DNA of 64,000 bases from PALSA-693 sp963834725 (lineage in GTDB: Bacteria > Actinomycetota > Acidimicrobiia > Acidimicrobiales > Palsa-688). The DNA lies in contig CAWICN010000001.1 in the NCBI GenBank assembly GCA_963834725.1, positions 4,526,001-4,590,000 of the forward strand, read 5' to 3'. Positions 34,839 through 44,132 of the stretch are shown here, in pieces (position 1 is the stretch's first letter; every line of letters begins with the position of its first letter). The position numbers and the translations under genes were made by a program. A model generated the notes under the pieces. That model was given only the letters and a program-made list of their open reading frames with translations, had not been told where the DNA came from and did no database searches.

Positions 34839-36647
34839 TCAGGACGGCTGACCGGCGTCCGCGATCACGACGACCACATCACCCGCACCGACCGAGTCCC
34901 CGGGCTTCACCCTGATCTCGGTGATCGTCCCGGACGTCTCGGCGACGATGTTGTTCTCCATCTTCATGGCCTCGAGGACGGTCACGGGCTGACCGACCTC
35001 CACGGTGTCGCCGACAGCCACGAGTACCTTCACGATGGTGCCCTGCATCGGAACGGTTACCCGACCGCTGCCGGCGCCGCCCCCGCCGTGCCCACCGGCC
35101 GCGGCACCCGCCCTGACTCGGGCCGGCCGGGTCGATCCGCCGGCGACGGGCCCTCCCGCAGCCGACCCAGGCACCGGACCCAGATCTGGCACCCAGAGCC
35201 GGACCTGGAAGCGCCGGCCGTCTACCTCGACGTCCACGTCGCGCTGCACCCGGGGCTGTTCGCCGTCGGACGGAGGTGCCGCCGGCGGGGCGGCGCTAAT
35301 ACCGGACAGGTCGAGCCGCTCTTCCACCCAGTTGGTCGAGTGCTGCACGTTGATGAAGTCGGGATGCTCCAGGATGGCGACGTCGGCCGGGATGGTCGTC
35401 GCCGGACCCTCCACCTCGGTCTCGCGGAGCGCCCGCAGCATGCGGTGGCGGGCATCTTCGCGGTCCCGGCCCCAGACGATGACCTTGGCGATCAGGTTGT
35501 CGTAGAACTGGCTGACGGTGTCGCCCTCGTCGTAGCCTGCGTCGGTACGGGTGGCGAAGCCGTCGGCCCTGCGGAACCGGGTGATCGTGCCGGGGGAGGG
35601 GAGGAAGCGCCCGCCGGCGGGATCTTCCGCGTTGATGCGGACCTCGATGGCGTGACCGTCGAGGCGCACATCGTCCTGGTCGAACCCGAGCGACTCTCCG
35701 GCCGCGACGCGCAGCTGAAGGGCGACCAGATCCCTCCCGACGACCGCTTCCGTCGCCGGATGCTCGACTTGAAGGCGAGTGTTCATCTCGAGGAAGTAGA
35801 ACTCGCCATCCTGGTAGATGAACTCGACGGTGCCCGCGTTGACATAGCCGCACGCCCGGGCCACCTTCACCGCGGCGGCGCCCATGCGGTCCAACGTGTC
35901 GGCCGCCAGGCCCGGTGCCGGCGCCTCCTCGATGAGCTTCTGGTGGCGACGCTGGGCGGAGCAATCGCGTGTGCCCAGGTACACCGCGTTCCCGTGGGCG
36001 TCGGCGAATACCTGCACCTCGATGTGGCGGGGCCACGTCAGGAACCGCTCGAGGTAGCTCTCCGACCGGCCGAAGGCCTTCTCTGCCTCCCGCTGGGCCG
36101 ACTCCAGCGCGGCCGCCGCTTCTCCGGGTTCGCGCACGACCCGCATGCCCCGACCACCGCCGCCATAGGCCGCCTTGATCGCGACCGGCCAGCCGTGCGC
36201 CTCTCCGAAGGTGACGACCTCCTCCGCCGAGGTCAGGATCTCAGTGGTGCCCGGCACGCCGGCCACCTGCGCCCGCTTGGCGGCCAGCCTCGAGCTGATC
36301 TTGTCGCCCATGATCTCGATCGCTTCGGGCGGCGGCCCGATCCAGACCAATCCGGCGCCGGTGATGGCCCGGGCGAAGTCGGCGTTCTCTGAGAAAAAGC
36401 CGTAACCGGGATGGAGGGCGTCAGCCCCTGACCGGGCCGCGACATCGAGGATCTTCGCCGTGTCCAGGTAGCTCTCGGCCGCCGCTTGACCGTCGAGTGC
36501 GTAGGACTCGTCGGCGAGGCGGACGTGGAGGGCGTTCCGGTCGAGATCCGAGTACACCGCCACGCTGGCGATGCCGAGCTCGCGGCAGGTGCGGATGACC
36601 CGTACCGCAATCTCCCCCCGATTGGCTATGAGGACCTTGCTGAGCAC
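34839..36647 (-). CDS. Biotin-dependent acyl-CoA carboxylase alpha chain (biotin carboxylase + BCCP)
   Basis: 602 aa. Biotin carboxylase domain: LIANRGEIAVRVIRTCRELGI, HPGYGFFSENADFA, ATP-grasp glycine loop KAAYGGGGRGMRVV, RDCSAQRRHQKLIEEAPAPG, EMNTRLQVEHPATE. After a Gly/Pro-rich linker comes a BCCP domain with the biotinylated Lys in LEAMKMENNI. This is the alpha chain of acetyl-/propionyl-CoA carboxylase type complexes; no beta chain lies nearby. The stop is 74 bp before hutH, so read-through into the hut operon is possible. Divergent from the biotin ligase gene, which would modify it. Confidence 0.95.
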   Translation of the reverse strand: MLSKVLIANRGEIAVRVIRTCRELGIASVAVYSDLDRNALHVRLADESYALDGQAAAESYLDTAKILDVAARSGADALHPGYGFFSENADFARAITGAGLVWIGPPPEAIEIMGDKISSRLAAKRAQVAGVPGTTEILTSAEEVVTFGEAHGWPVAIKAAYGGGGRGMRVVREPGEAAAALESAQREAEKAFGRSESYLERFLTWPRHIEVQVFADAHGNAVYLGTRDCSAQRRHQKLIEEAPAPGLAADTLDRMGAAAVKVARACGYVNAGTVEFIYQDGEFYFLEMNTRLQVEHPATEAVVGRDLVALQLRVAAGESLGFDQDDVRLDGHAIEVRINAEDPAGGRFLPSPGTITRFRRADGFATRTDAGYDEGDTVSQFYDNLIAKVIVWGRDREDARHRMLRALRETEVEGPATTIPADVAILEHPDFINVQHSTNWVEERLDLSGISAAPPAAPPSDGEQPRVQRDVDVEVDGRRFQVRLWVPDLGPVPGSAAGGPVAGGSTRPARVRAGAAAGGHGGGGAGSGRVTVPMQGTIVKVLVAVGDTVEVGQPVTVLEAMKMENNIVAETSGTITEIRVKPGDSVGAGDVVVVIADAGQPS

Positions 36648-36778
36648 GAAGAAGCATTCTGACAGCGACGTTCGTGGTTCCGAAACTCCTGGTGGCCGGG
36701 CGGGCGCCGGACGGATGCCCGGCCGGGCGCGGGGCGGTGGCCGGGCCGGGACCGGGCCGGATCCTCTAGGGTCCGGAC

Positions 36779-37558
36779 GTGAACCTCGAGCGGGTCCGGA
36801 GCCATCTGGCCGCCACGACCCGCTTCACCGACATCACACTGCTGGCCGTCACCGACTCCACCAACCGGGTCGTCGCGGAGCGGGCCGCGGCCGGCGCGGC
36901 CGAGGGCCTGGTCGTGGCCGCCGACCTGCAGACTGCGGGCCGGGGTCGCCTCGACCGGACGTGGGAGGCTCAATCCGGCACGTCCCTGCTGGTGTCGATC
37001 CTCCTCCGTCCCGTCGACCTGCCGGTGGCCCGGTGGCATCTCATCACCGCGGCGGCCGGCCTGGCCGGGCGGCGGGCCTGCCAACACGTCGCCGGGTTCA
37101 GCCCGGATCTCAAATGGCCCAACGATCTCCTCGTCGGAGACGGAAAGCTGGCCGGAATCCTGGCCGAGGCGAGGGGTAGCGCGCTGGTGATCGGGATGGG
37201 GTGCAACGTCCATGACGCCCCTCCGGGCGCAGCCTGCCTGGACGCGGCCGCGGGCCGGCGGGTGGACCGGTCGGACCTCCTCGGCGCCTGGCTGGCCGCC
37301 CTCGACAGTTGCCTCGGCCGGTGGGATGAGCTTGCGGCCGATTACGCGGCCACCTGCTCGACCGTCGGGCGGGTGGTAGCCGTCGAGCGGGACGGCGACC
37401 CTGCGGGCGGTCAACGCCTCGTCGGCCTGGCCGAGGCCATCGACGATCAGGGCCGGCTGGTGGTTCGCCCGACGACGGGCCCGGCGGTCGCTGTCGCGGC
37501 CGGAGACGTGATCCACGTGCGGCCCTTCGACGGGGACCGGCCGCCCACCCGGGACTAA
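36779..37558 (+). CDS. birA: Biotin--[acetyl-CoA-carboxylase] ligase (monofunctional BirA)
   Basis: 259 aa. It attaches biotin to the BCCP lysine. Family motifs: AVTDSTNRVVAERAA, ADLQTAGRGRLDRTWEAQSGTSLLVSILLRP, LKWPNDLLVGDGKLAGILAE, VIGMGCNVHDAP, and a small C-terminal SH3-like domain. It lacks the N-terminal helix-turn-helix of repressor-type BirA. GTG start at 36779. Divergent from the biotin carboxylase gene, its obvious substrate. The last codons (TRD-stop) are copied in the 21-bp repeat downstream. Confidence 0.94.
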   Translation: MNLERVRSHLAATTRFTDITLLAVTDSTNRVVAERAAAGAAEGLVVAADLQTAGRGRLDRTWEAQSGTSLLVSILLRPVDLPVARWHLITAAAGLAGRRACQHVAGFSPDLKWPNDLLVGDGKLAGILAEARGSALVIGMGCNVHDAPPGAACLDAAAGRRVDRSDLLGAWLAALDSCLGRWDELAADYAATCSTVGRVVAVERDGDPAGGQRLVGLAEAIDDQGRLVVRPTTGPAVAVAAGDVIHVRPFDGDRPPTRD

Positions 37559-37628
37559 CGTCCGGCCACCCGGGACTAACGTCCGGCCACCGGGGACTAA
37601 CGTCCGGCCACCGGGGACTAACGTCCGT
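37546..37628 (+). repeat. 21-bp tandem repeat spanning the birA stop codon
   Basis: Four copies of CCACCSGGGACTAACGTCCGG; the GGGACTAACG core starts at 37551, 37572, 37593 and 37614. In the birA frame each copy reads (P)ATRD-stop, so the birA end has been quadrupled and four in-frame TAA codons result. It reaches to within 5 bp of the rmlA start. Confidence 0.93.
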
Positions 37629-37632
37629 CCCG

Positions 37633-38742
37633 GTGAAGGCGCTCATTCTGGCGGGGGGGCTCGGCACCCGGCTGCGGCCTATCAGCCATACACGCGCCAA
37701 ACAGCTGGTGCCCGTGGCGAACAAGCCGATCCTCTTCTATGGTCTCGAGGCCATCGCCGACGCCGGCATCAAGGAGACCGCCATCGTGGTGGGCGACACC
37801 GAGGCGGAGGTCCGGGCCGCGGTAGGAGATGGCTCCGCCTGGGGTCTGGACATCACCTACCTGCGCCAGCCCGAGCCGCTCGGGCTCGCCCACGCGGTGC
37901 TGATCGCCCGGGACTACCTGGGGTGGGATGACTTCGTGATGTACCTCGGTGACAACCTGCTCGAGCAGCGCCTCAAGGACCTGGTGGATCGGTTCGAGGC
38001 CGAGAGGGTGCGGGCCATGACCCCGACCCTTGGTTCGGGGGACGAGCCGGCTCCCTGCGCTCAGATCCTGCTGAAGTCGGTTCCCGACCCACACCGGTTC
38101 GGCGTCGCCGAGCTCGGTGCGGATGGCTCGGTGATCCGGTTGCTGGAAAAGCCGGACGCCCCACCCTCCGACCTGGCCCTGGTCGGCGTGTACCTGTTCG
38201 ACAAGCAGGTCCACGAGGCGGTCGCGGCCATCCGCCCGTCGGCTCGGGGAGAGCTGGAGATCACCGACGCCATCCAGTGGTTGGTCGATCAGGGCCGGCG
38301 GGTCCGGGCCGAGGTCATGGACGGCTGGTGGATCGACACAGGAAAGCTCACGCCCCTCCTCGACGCCAACCGGCTGATCCTCGAAACCCTGCCGCGCCGA
38401 ATCGACGGTGACGTCGACCACGGCTCGGAGCTCGACGGGCGGGTGGTGGTAGAGGCGGGCGCCCGGGTGGTCCGCAGCCGCATTCGCGGCCCGGCCGTGA
38501 TCGGCGCCGGCGCCACGATCACCGATTCGTTCATCGGCCCCTTCTCCGCCATCGGCGCCGGCTGCATGATCGATCGCAGCGAGATCGAGCACTCGGTGAT
38601 CATGGACGACTGCAAGGTGCTCGGCGCCGGGCGCCTGGAGGATTCGCTCCTGGGTCGTCAGGTCGAGGTGACCAGGTCAGACCGCCGGCCTCGTGCCACC
38701 CGCCTGATGGTCGGCGATCACGGCCAGGTCGACTTGCAGTAG
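37633..38742 (+). CDS. rmlA: Glucose-1-phosphate thymidylyltransferase, long type
   Basis: 369 aa, GTG start. Nucleotidyltransferase signature ILAGGLGTRLRPISHTRAKQLVPVANKPI, then MYLGDNLLEQ, RFGVAELGADGSVIRLLEKPD, and DGWWIDTGKLTPLLDANRLIL. The C-terminal ~100 residues form a left-handed beta-helix (hexapeptide-like VVVEAGARVVRSRIRGPAVIG), typical of the long RmlA/StrD subgroup. Produces dTDP-glucose for rhamnose or other deoxysugars. First gene of the glycan precursor cluster; rmlB follows 72 bp later. Confidence 0.92.
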   Translation: MKALILAGGLGTRLRPISHTRAKQLVPVANKPILFYGLEAIADAGIKETAIVVGDTEAEVRAAVGDGSAWGLDITYLRQPEPLGLAHAVLIARDYLGWDDFVMYLGDNLLEQRLKDLVDRFEAERVRAMTPTLGSGDEPAPCAQILLKSVPDPHRFGVAELGADGSVIRLLEKPDAPPSDLALVGVYLFDKQVHEAVAAIRPSARGELEITDAIQWLVDQGRRVRAEVMDGWWIDTGKLTPLLDANRLILETLPRRIDGDVDHGSELDGRVVVEAGARVVRSRIRGPAVIGAGATITDSFIGPFSAIGAGCMIDRSEIEHSVIMDDCKVLGAGRLEDSLLGRQVEVTRSDRRPRATRLMVGDHGQVDLQ

Positions 38743-38814
38743 CGCCGTTCGCGGCGGCGTCGCTCAGTTGGGGCGTCCCCGGCGGGCGGGCAGCACCGGG
38801 GTATTCTCTCCGGC

Positions 38815-39793
38815 GTGAAACTGCTGGTCACCGGTGGAGCCGGGTTCATCGGGTCCAACTACGTCCGATGGGTGCTGGCAAACACCGATGACACGGTGAC
38901 CGTGTACGACGCCCTGACCTACGCGGGCAACCGGTCGTCGCTCCGGGATATGGAGGAATCCGATCCGGACCGCTGCCGGTTCGTCCAGGGCAACGTGTGC
39001 GATCTCGATACCGTTTCGCACGCCGTCGAAGGCCATGACGCCGTGCTTCACTTCGCGGCCGAGAGTCACGTCGACCGCTCCATCGCCGGGGCGGAGGACT
39101 TCGCCATGACGAACTGCGTCGGCACCAACTCGGTCATGTACGCCTGCAGCCGGGCCGGTACCCCCCGGATCGTCCACGTTTCGACCGACGAGGTCTACGG
39201 GTCGGTAGAGCAGGGCTACAGCACCGAAGCCGACGCTCTCGATCCCCGGTCGCCATACAGCGCCACCAAAGCCGGCTCGGACCTGATTGCCCGGGCCTAC
39301 CACTCGACCTACGGCCTGCCGGTGATGATCACCCGCTCGTCCAACAATTTCGGCCCCTACCAGTATCCGGAGAAGGTGATCCCGCTCTTTGTCACCAACC
39401 TTCTGGAAGGCCGGAAGGCGCCGCTGTACGGCGATGGTCTCAACCGGAGGGATTGGCTCTACGTGGGCGACAACTGCGCCGCGATCGACACGGTGCTGCG
39501 CGCCGGGGCACCCGGCGAGATCTACAACATCGGCGCCGGGACCGAGCTCACCAACCGGGCGCTGACCGATCGTCTCCTGGCGCTGGCCGGCGCCGGACCG
39601 GAGATGGTCGAGTACGTGGACGATCGGCCAGGACACGACCGGCGCTACGCCGTCGACGTCGTCGAGGGTGCGCGCCCTCGGATGGGAGCCCCAGCGATCG
39701 CTCGACGAGGCCCTCGACCTGACCTTCAACTGGTATCGCGACAACCGGTGGTGGTGGGAGCCGCTGAAGGTGCGAGCCGGGATCTGCCGGTGA
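38815..39793 (+). CDS. rmlB: dTDP-glucose 4,6-dehydratase, +1 frameshift
   Basis: RmlB (~325 aa repaired), an SDR enzyme forming dTDP-4-keto-6-deoxyglucose. GGAGFIGSNYVRWVL NAD motif, HFAAESHVDRSI, STDEVYGS, YSATKAGSDLIARAYH catalytic Tyr/Lys, RSSNNFGPYQYPEKVIPLF, DRPGHDRRYAVDV. Near 39668 an extra G (GAGGGTGCG) moves the frame; the downstream frame encodes VRALGWEPQRSLDEALDLTF and then NWYRDNRWWWEPLK to the TGA at 39793, exactly the RmlB C-terminus. The uninterrupted 616-codon frame that seems to fuse rmlB and rmlD is therefore an artefact of this shift. Confidence 0.92.
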
Positions 39794-40665
39794 GGATCCT
39801 CGTCACGGGGTCCGCCGGTCAGCTCGGGACCGACCTCTCCCGCATCATCACCGAAGATGGTCACCACCAGCTCGTGGCCGTCGATCGGGCCAGTCTGGAC
39901 GTGAGCGACAGGGACTTCGTCCTCGGCGCCCTGGCCGAGCTCCGCCCTGACCTGGTGGTGCATGCCGCGGCGTGGACGGCCGTGGACGCGTGCGAGGCGG
40001 ACCCGGACCGAGCCTGGCGGGTGAACGCGCTCGGGTGCCGCCACCTGGCCGATGGGGCGGCGGCGGTCGGGGCGCATCTGGTGTCGGTGTCCACCGATTA
40101 CGTCTTCGACGGGACCTCGCCGCGCCCCTACCACGAGTGGGATCCGACCCATCCGCAATCCGTGTACGGCCAGAGCAAACTCGGGGGGGAGACGGAGGTG
40201 CTCAGGCGGCACCCCGGCTCGGCGGTGGTGCGGACGTCCTGGCTGTGTTCCCCGCACGGCACCAACATGGTGAAGACCGTGCTGGAGCTGGGCGCCCGGA
40301 CCAGCCGGGCCAGTCGCGCTAATCTCCTGCGCTTCGTTGACGACCAGCGAGGTTGTCCGACCTTCACCAGTGACCTGGCCGGGATGATCCTCGAGCTCGG
40401 GGTGGGGAAACGGTCGGGCATCTTCCACGTGACCAACCAGGGGCCGACCAGCCGGTACGAGTTCGCTCGTGAGGTGCTGGCGTTCGCTGGACTCGACCCC
40501 GCCATGGTGGAACCGATCGCCACCGCCGACCTCTCCCCGCCCCGTCCGGCCCCCCGGCCGGCCAACTCCGTGCTCGACAACGCCGCGCTCCGGCTGAGCG
40601 GCGTGCCCTTGCTCCCTGACCACCGCGGACCGCTCGAACGCACCGTCAAGATGCTCACGGGCTGA
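39790..40665 (+). CDS. rmlD: dTDP-4-dehydrorhamnose reductase
   Basis: RmlD (291 aa) reduces dTDP-4-keto-rhamnose. Starts at GTG 39790 in a GTGA shared with the true rmlB stop: VRILVTGSAGQLGTDLSRI. Then VHAAAWTAVDACEADPDRAWRVNALG, STDYVFDG, PYHEWDPTHPQSVYGQSKLGGE (catalytic Tyr/Lys), VRTSWLCSPHGTNMVKTVLELG, and PRPANSVLDNAALR. No rmlC epimerase gene is found here, so that step must be encoded elsewhere. Confidence 0.94.
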   Translation: MRILVTGSAGQLGTDLSRIITEDGHHQLVAVDRASLDVSDRDFVLGALAELRPDLVVHAAAWTAVDACEADPDRAWRVNALGCRHLADGAAAVGAHLVSVSTDYVFDGTSPRPYHEWDPTHPQSVYGQSKLGGETEVLRRHPGSAVVRTSWLCSPHGTNMVKTVLELGARTSRASRANLLRFVDDQRGCPTFTSDLAGMILELGVGKRSGIFHVTNQGPTSRYEFAREVLAFAGLDPAMVEPIATADLSPPRPAPRPANSVLDNAALRLSGVPLLPDHRGPLERTVKMLTG

Positions 40666-40736
40666 TCTGCCACCACCTCACGACTGGACCAAGAACCAGC
40701 CATGCCGCCAGGAACCCCGACACCCCAGGAACCAGA

Positions 40737-42155
40737 TTGACGCCACCAACCGCTCCCCGCCCGTCCCGTCCGCCCGCTTCGCCGGTTGGCCGGCTGGGCC
40801 AGCCCAACCGCACCAGCGAGCGCCCGACCAGCCCGTCCGAGCATCAGGACAACCCGGAGGAGCATCCGGGCAACATCGCGGTCATCGGTGTCGGCTACGT
40901 CGGCCTCACCACGGCGGCCTGCCTCTCCCACCTCGGTCATCGCGTCGTGGCGGTCGACATCGACGCCGCGAAGGTGGAGCGGATGCGCCGGGGCGAGTCT
41001 CCGATTCTCGAGGAAGGTCTGGTCGAGCTCATCGCCGAAGGCCTGGCCAGCGGACGGCTGTCGTTCACCACCGACGCGGCCGAGGCGTCGACCGGCGCTG
41101 ACTTCGTGTTCCTCTGCGTCCCCACCCCGCAGGGTGCCGACGGCGCCGCAGACCTCCGCTATTTGAAGGAGGCAGCCGCCGAGATCGCCCCCCACCTCCG
41201 GTCGGGAGCGGTCGTGGTCACCAAGTCGACGGTCCCGGTCGGATCGGCTGGCGCGGTCGTCGCCGCTCTCGGCCGACCCGACACGGCCGTGGTCTCAAAC
41301 CCCGAGTTCCTCCGCGAAGGCAACGCCGTTCATGACTGGCTGCACCCGGACCGGATCGTCATCGGTGCCGAGGATGCCACCGCCGCCAAAAGGCTGGTCG
41401 ACCTGTATCACGGGCTCGACGCGCCGGTGCTCGTCACCGATCCCTCCTCTTCGGAAACGGTGAAATACGCCAGCAACGCCTTCCTCGCCGCCAAGGTGTC
41501 CTTCATCAACGCCATCGCCAACCTCTGCGAAGCCGTCGGCGCCAACTCCGCCGACGTCATCCGGGGCATGAGCTACGACCGTCGTATCGGCGCCGACCAT
41601 CTCGCGCCCGGGCCTGGCTGGGGCGGGTCCTGCCTCCCCAAGGACACCAGCGCCCTGATCCGCATGGCCGACGACCATGGCTACGACTTCGCGCTCCTGA
41701 AGGAGGTCGTGACCGCCAACGAGCAGCAGTTCGACCTGGTCGCCGAGCAGGTGTGCAAGGCGGCGGGCGCCGGCGAGGGCGATCTCACGGTCGCGGCCTG
41801 GGGCCTGACGTTCAAGGCGGCCACCGACGACCTGCGGGAGTCACCTGCCCTGGCCGTGCTGCGCCGCCTGCGAGGGCGCGGCGCGGTCATCAAGGCGTTC
41901 GATCCCACGCAGCCCGACCCGTCTGAGGGCCGCCTGGTGGGCCTCGGCCTGGAGCTGTGCGAGGACCCCTACGCGGCCTGCGAGGGCGCCGACGTCCTCG
42001 TCGTCCTGACCGAGTGGCCCCAGTTCGCGGCGTTCGACCTCGAGAAGGTTGCCGCCGTCATGGCCACACCAGCCATCGTCGACACCCGCAATCTGCTGGA
42101 CCCGGCCTTGGCCCGGGCGGCCGGCTGCTCTTACCAGGGCCGGGGCCGGTCTTGA
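40737..42155 (+). CDS. ugd: UDP-glucose 6-dehydrogenase
   Basis: 472 aa from TTG 40737 (AGGA 6 nt upstream). N-terminal Rossmann IAVIGVGYVGLTTAACLSHLGHRVVAVDID; catalytic region LREGNAVHDWLHPDRIVIG, then KYASNAFLAAKVSFINAIANLCE and the active-site Cys in GPGWGGSCLPKDTSAL; C-terminal domain WGLTFKAATDDLRESPA. It makes UDP-glucuronate. The first ~45 residues (PTAPRPSRPPAS...) are a disordered extra lead, so a later start cannot be excluded. The stop lies in a TTGA that is also the start of the following decarboxylase, its natural partner. Confidence 0.94.
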   Translation: MTPPTAPRPSRPPASPVGRLGQPNRTSERPTSPSEHQDNPEEHPGNIAVIGVGYVGLTTAACLSHLGHRVVAVDIDAAKVERMRRGESPILEEGLVELIAEGLASGRLSFTTDAAEASTGADFVFLCVPTPQGADGAADLRYLKEAAAEIAPHLRSGAVVVTKSTVPVGSAGAVVAALGRPDTAVVSNPEFLREGNAVHDWLHPDRIVIGAEDATAAKRLVDLYHGLDAPVLVTDPSSSETVKYASNAFLAAKVSFINAIANLCEAVGANSADVIRGMSYDRRIGADHLAPGPGWGGSCLPKDTSALIRMADDHGYDFALLKEVVTANEQQFDLVAEQVCKAAGAGEGDLTVAAWGLTFKAATDDLRESPALAVLRRLRGRGAVIKAFDPTQPDPSEGRLVGLGLELCEDPYAACEGADVLVVLTEWPQFAAFDLEKVAAVMATPAIVDTRNLLDPALARAAGCSYQGRGRS

Positions 42156-43090
42156 GGCGGACACTCGTGACCGGCGGGGCCGGTTTCGTCGGTGCCAACC
42201 TCTGCGCTCAGCTCCTCGATCGCGGCGACCGGGTGGTGTGTGTGGACAATCTTGTCACGGGGTCAGCGGACAACCTGAAAGGGCTGGTCGGGCGGGAAGC
42301 CTTCACGTTCGTCGAAGCCGACGTGAGCGTGGCGTTCCCCGTCGAAGGGCCGCTCGACGCGGTGTTCAACCTGGCTTGCCCGGCCTCGCCCACGGACTTC
42401 GGCCCGCTGGCCCTGGAAATCCTCGAGGTCGGCAGCAGCGGCGTGGCGCGCCTGCTGGACCTGGCTGTCGCCTGCGGCGCCCGGTTTCTTCAAGCGTCCA
42501 CGAGCGAGGTGTACGGCGAGCCGCTCGTCCATCCCCAGCCAGAGGACTATTGGGGCAACGTCAACCCCATCGGCCCTCGATCCGTCTACGACGAGGCCAA
42601 GCGGTTCGGGGAGGCCCTGACCATGGCCTACCACCGCCGGCACGGTCTCGAGGTCCGGATCGCAAGGATCTTCAACACCTACGGCCCGGGAATGCGCAGC
42701 GACGACGGCCGGGTGGTGAGCAACTTCGTGACCCAGGCCATCCGGGGGGAACCGCTCACGGTTTACGGCGACGGCTCCCAGACCAGGAGCCTCTGCTACG
42801 TGGACGACCTGGCGGCCGGCTTGATGGTCCTCCTCGACTCGGAGTGCAACGGCCCGGTCAACCTCGGCAACGACGACGAGCGCACTGTGCTCGAGATGGC
42901 CGAGCTGGTACTCGAGCTGTCCGGCTCCACGTCGGGGATCGTGTTCACTCCTCGACCCGCCGACGACCCGAGCGTCCGTTGCCCCGATCTCGCCCGCGCT
43001 CGCCGGGAGTTGGGGTGGCGGCCCACCACCTCCTTACGGGACGGCCTGGCTCGCACCATCGAATGGTTCACGAGCCGACTCGGGCGGTGA
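42152..43090 (+). CDS. UDP-glucuronate decarboxylase-like SDR (UDP-xylose synthase)
   Basis: 312 aa, TTG start overlapping the ugd stop (TTGA). SDR features: LVTGGAGFVGANLCAQLLDRG, NLACPASPTDFGPLALEILEVGSSG, STSEVYGEPLVHPQPEDYWGNVNPIGPRSVYDEAKRFGEAL (catalytic Tyr/Lys) and RIFNTYGPGM. The PASP and EDYWGNVNPIG(P)RS.YDE blocks are the hallmarks of UDP-xylose synthases, so it probably converts UDP-glucuronate to UDP-xylose. Its stop overlaps the next glycosyltransferase start (GTGA). Confidence 0.92.
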   Translation: MRRTLVTGGAGFVGANLCAQLLDRGDRVVCVDNLVTGSADNLKGLVGREAFTFVEADVSVAFPVEGPLDAVFNLACPASPTDFGPLALEILEVGSSGVARLLDLAVACGARFLQASTSEVYGEPLVHPQPEDYWGNVNPIGPRSVYDEAKRFGEALTMAYHRRHGLEVRIARIFNTYGPGMRSDDGRVVSNFVTQAIRGEPLTVYGDGSQTRSLCYVDDLAAGLMVLLDSECNGPVNLGNDDERTVLEMAELVLELSGSTSGIVFTPRPADDPSVRCPDLARARRELGWRPTTSLRDGLARTIEWFTSRLGR

Positions 43091-44100
43091 CCCGGACTCC
43101 TGGCCGCCAGCTGGAGGGCCGTGCCGCCGGACCCGCCTGGATTCGTTCAGTGGCGGCCGTCGTGGTCAACTTCAACGCCGCCAAGGAATTGGGCGGCTGT
43201 TTGCGCTCGCTGGCGGCCGACGGAGTGCGCACGGTGATCGTGGTCGACAACGGGTCGGCCGACGGCTCCGAGCAGATCGTCCGGGCCGCTGGCGCCAGGT
43301 GGCTGCCAACCGGAGCCAACCTCGGGTACGGCCGGGCCGCCAACCGGGGGGCCGCCACGCCCGAAGCCCGCCTCGCCGACTATCTCCTGGTGTGCAACCC
43401 CGATCTCGAACTGTGTCCGGGCGCCGTCGAGTCGCTGGTGTCGTCGCTCGCCGCCGACTCTGCCCTCGGGGTCGTCGGTCCGGGCCTGTGGAACGACGAC
43501 GGCAGCCTGTATCCCTCCGCCCGCGCCTTCCCCGACATTGTCGATGCCATCGGCCACGGCCTGCTCGGCCTGGTGGCACCCCGCAACCGGTTCACCCGCC
43601 GTTACCGGCTCCTCGACTGGGATCACAGCCGGGCCGCCCGGGTGGATTGGGTCTCGGGGGCCTGCTTCCTCGTCCGCCGGGAGGCCTGGGACGCGGTGGG
43701 CGGCTTCGACCCCGCCTACTTCATGTACATGGAGGACGTCGACCTGTGCTGGCGGCTCAACCAGGCCGGCTGGGTGGTCGGCTACGAACCGGCTGCCCGG
43801 GTCCGTCACCGCCAGGGCGCTTCCACCAACCAGCACCCGTACCGCATGCTGGCCGCCCACCACCGCTCGATGTGGCGGTTCGCATGGGGGACGACCGAGG
43901 GCGCCAGGCGGGCGATCCTTCCGGTGGTGGCAGTGGGGCTGGCCGCCCGCCTGGCGGCGGCGAGCGTCGATCACCGCCTGGGCCGATCCCGCCCGCCCGG
44001 CGTCCCGGCGCATCCCGGCGGCCCCGCCGCCGACAGTGGGCCGGCCGGTCGCCCGGCTGTCGCTGCCGGCCGATCCGACGGGCCGCGGACCGACCGCTAA
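43087..44100 (+). CDS. Glycosyltransferase family 2, rhamnosyltransferase-like
   Basis: 337 aa from GTG 43087, coupled to the decarboxylase. GT2 fold: VAAVVVNFNAAKELGGCLRSL, TVIVVDNGSADGSEQIV, TGANLGYGRAANRGA, YLLVCNPDLELCPGAV (DxD-like NPD), RVDWVSGACFLVRREAWDAVGGFDPAYFMYMEDVDLCWRL. This resembles WbbL-type rhamnosyltransferases. The C-terminal ~70 residues are basic and Pro/Gly-rich. It is likely to use one of the sugar nucleotides made by the neighbouring genes; the acceptor is unknown. Confidence 0.9.
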   Translation: MTRTPGRQLEGRAAGPAWIRSVAAVVVNFNAAKELGGCLRSLAADGVRTVIVVDNGSADGSEQIVRAAGARWLPTGANLGYGRAANRGAATPEARLADYLLVCNPDLELCPGAVESLVSSLAADSALGVVGPGLWNDDGSLYPSARAFPDIVDAIGHGLLGLVAPRNRFTRRYRLLDWDHSRAARVDWVSGACFLVRREAWDAVGGFDPAYFMYMEDVDLCWRLNQAGWVVGYEPAARVRHRQGASTNQHPYRMLAAHHRSMWRFAWGTTEGARRAILPVVAVGLAARLAAASVDHRLGRSRPPGVPAHPGGPAADSGPAGRPAVAAGRSDGPRTDR

Positions 44101-44132
44101 TCACGCCCTCCGGCCACTACCTTAGAGACGGT

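Noticed and set aside
34644..36392. 582-codon plus-strand frame opposite the biotin carboxylase gene
   Set aside because: Shadow frame; the minus strand has full biotin carboxylase and BCCP motifs.
38764..40623. 619-codon minus-strand frame opposite rmlB/rmlD
   Set aside because: Typical high-GC shadow of real genes; no recognisable domain, while the plus strand encodes conserved enzymes.
38815..40665. A 616-codon RmlB-RmlD fusion protein
   Set aside because: A +1 shift near 39668 hides the true rmlB C-terminus, which is fully present in the other frame and ends at 39793; rmlD starts at GTG 39790.
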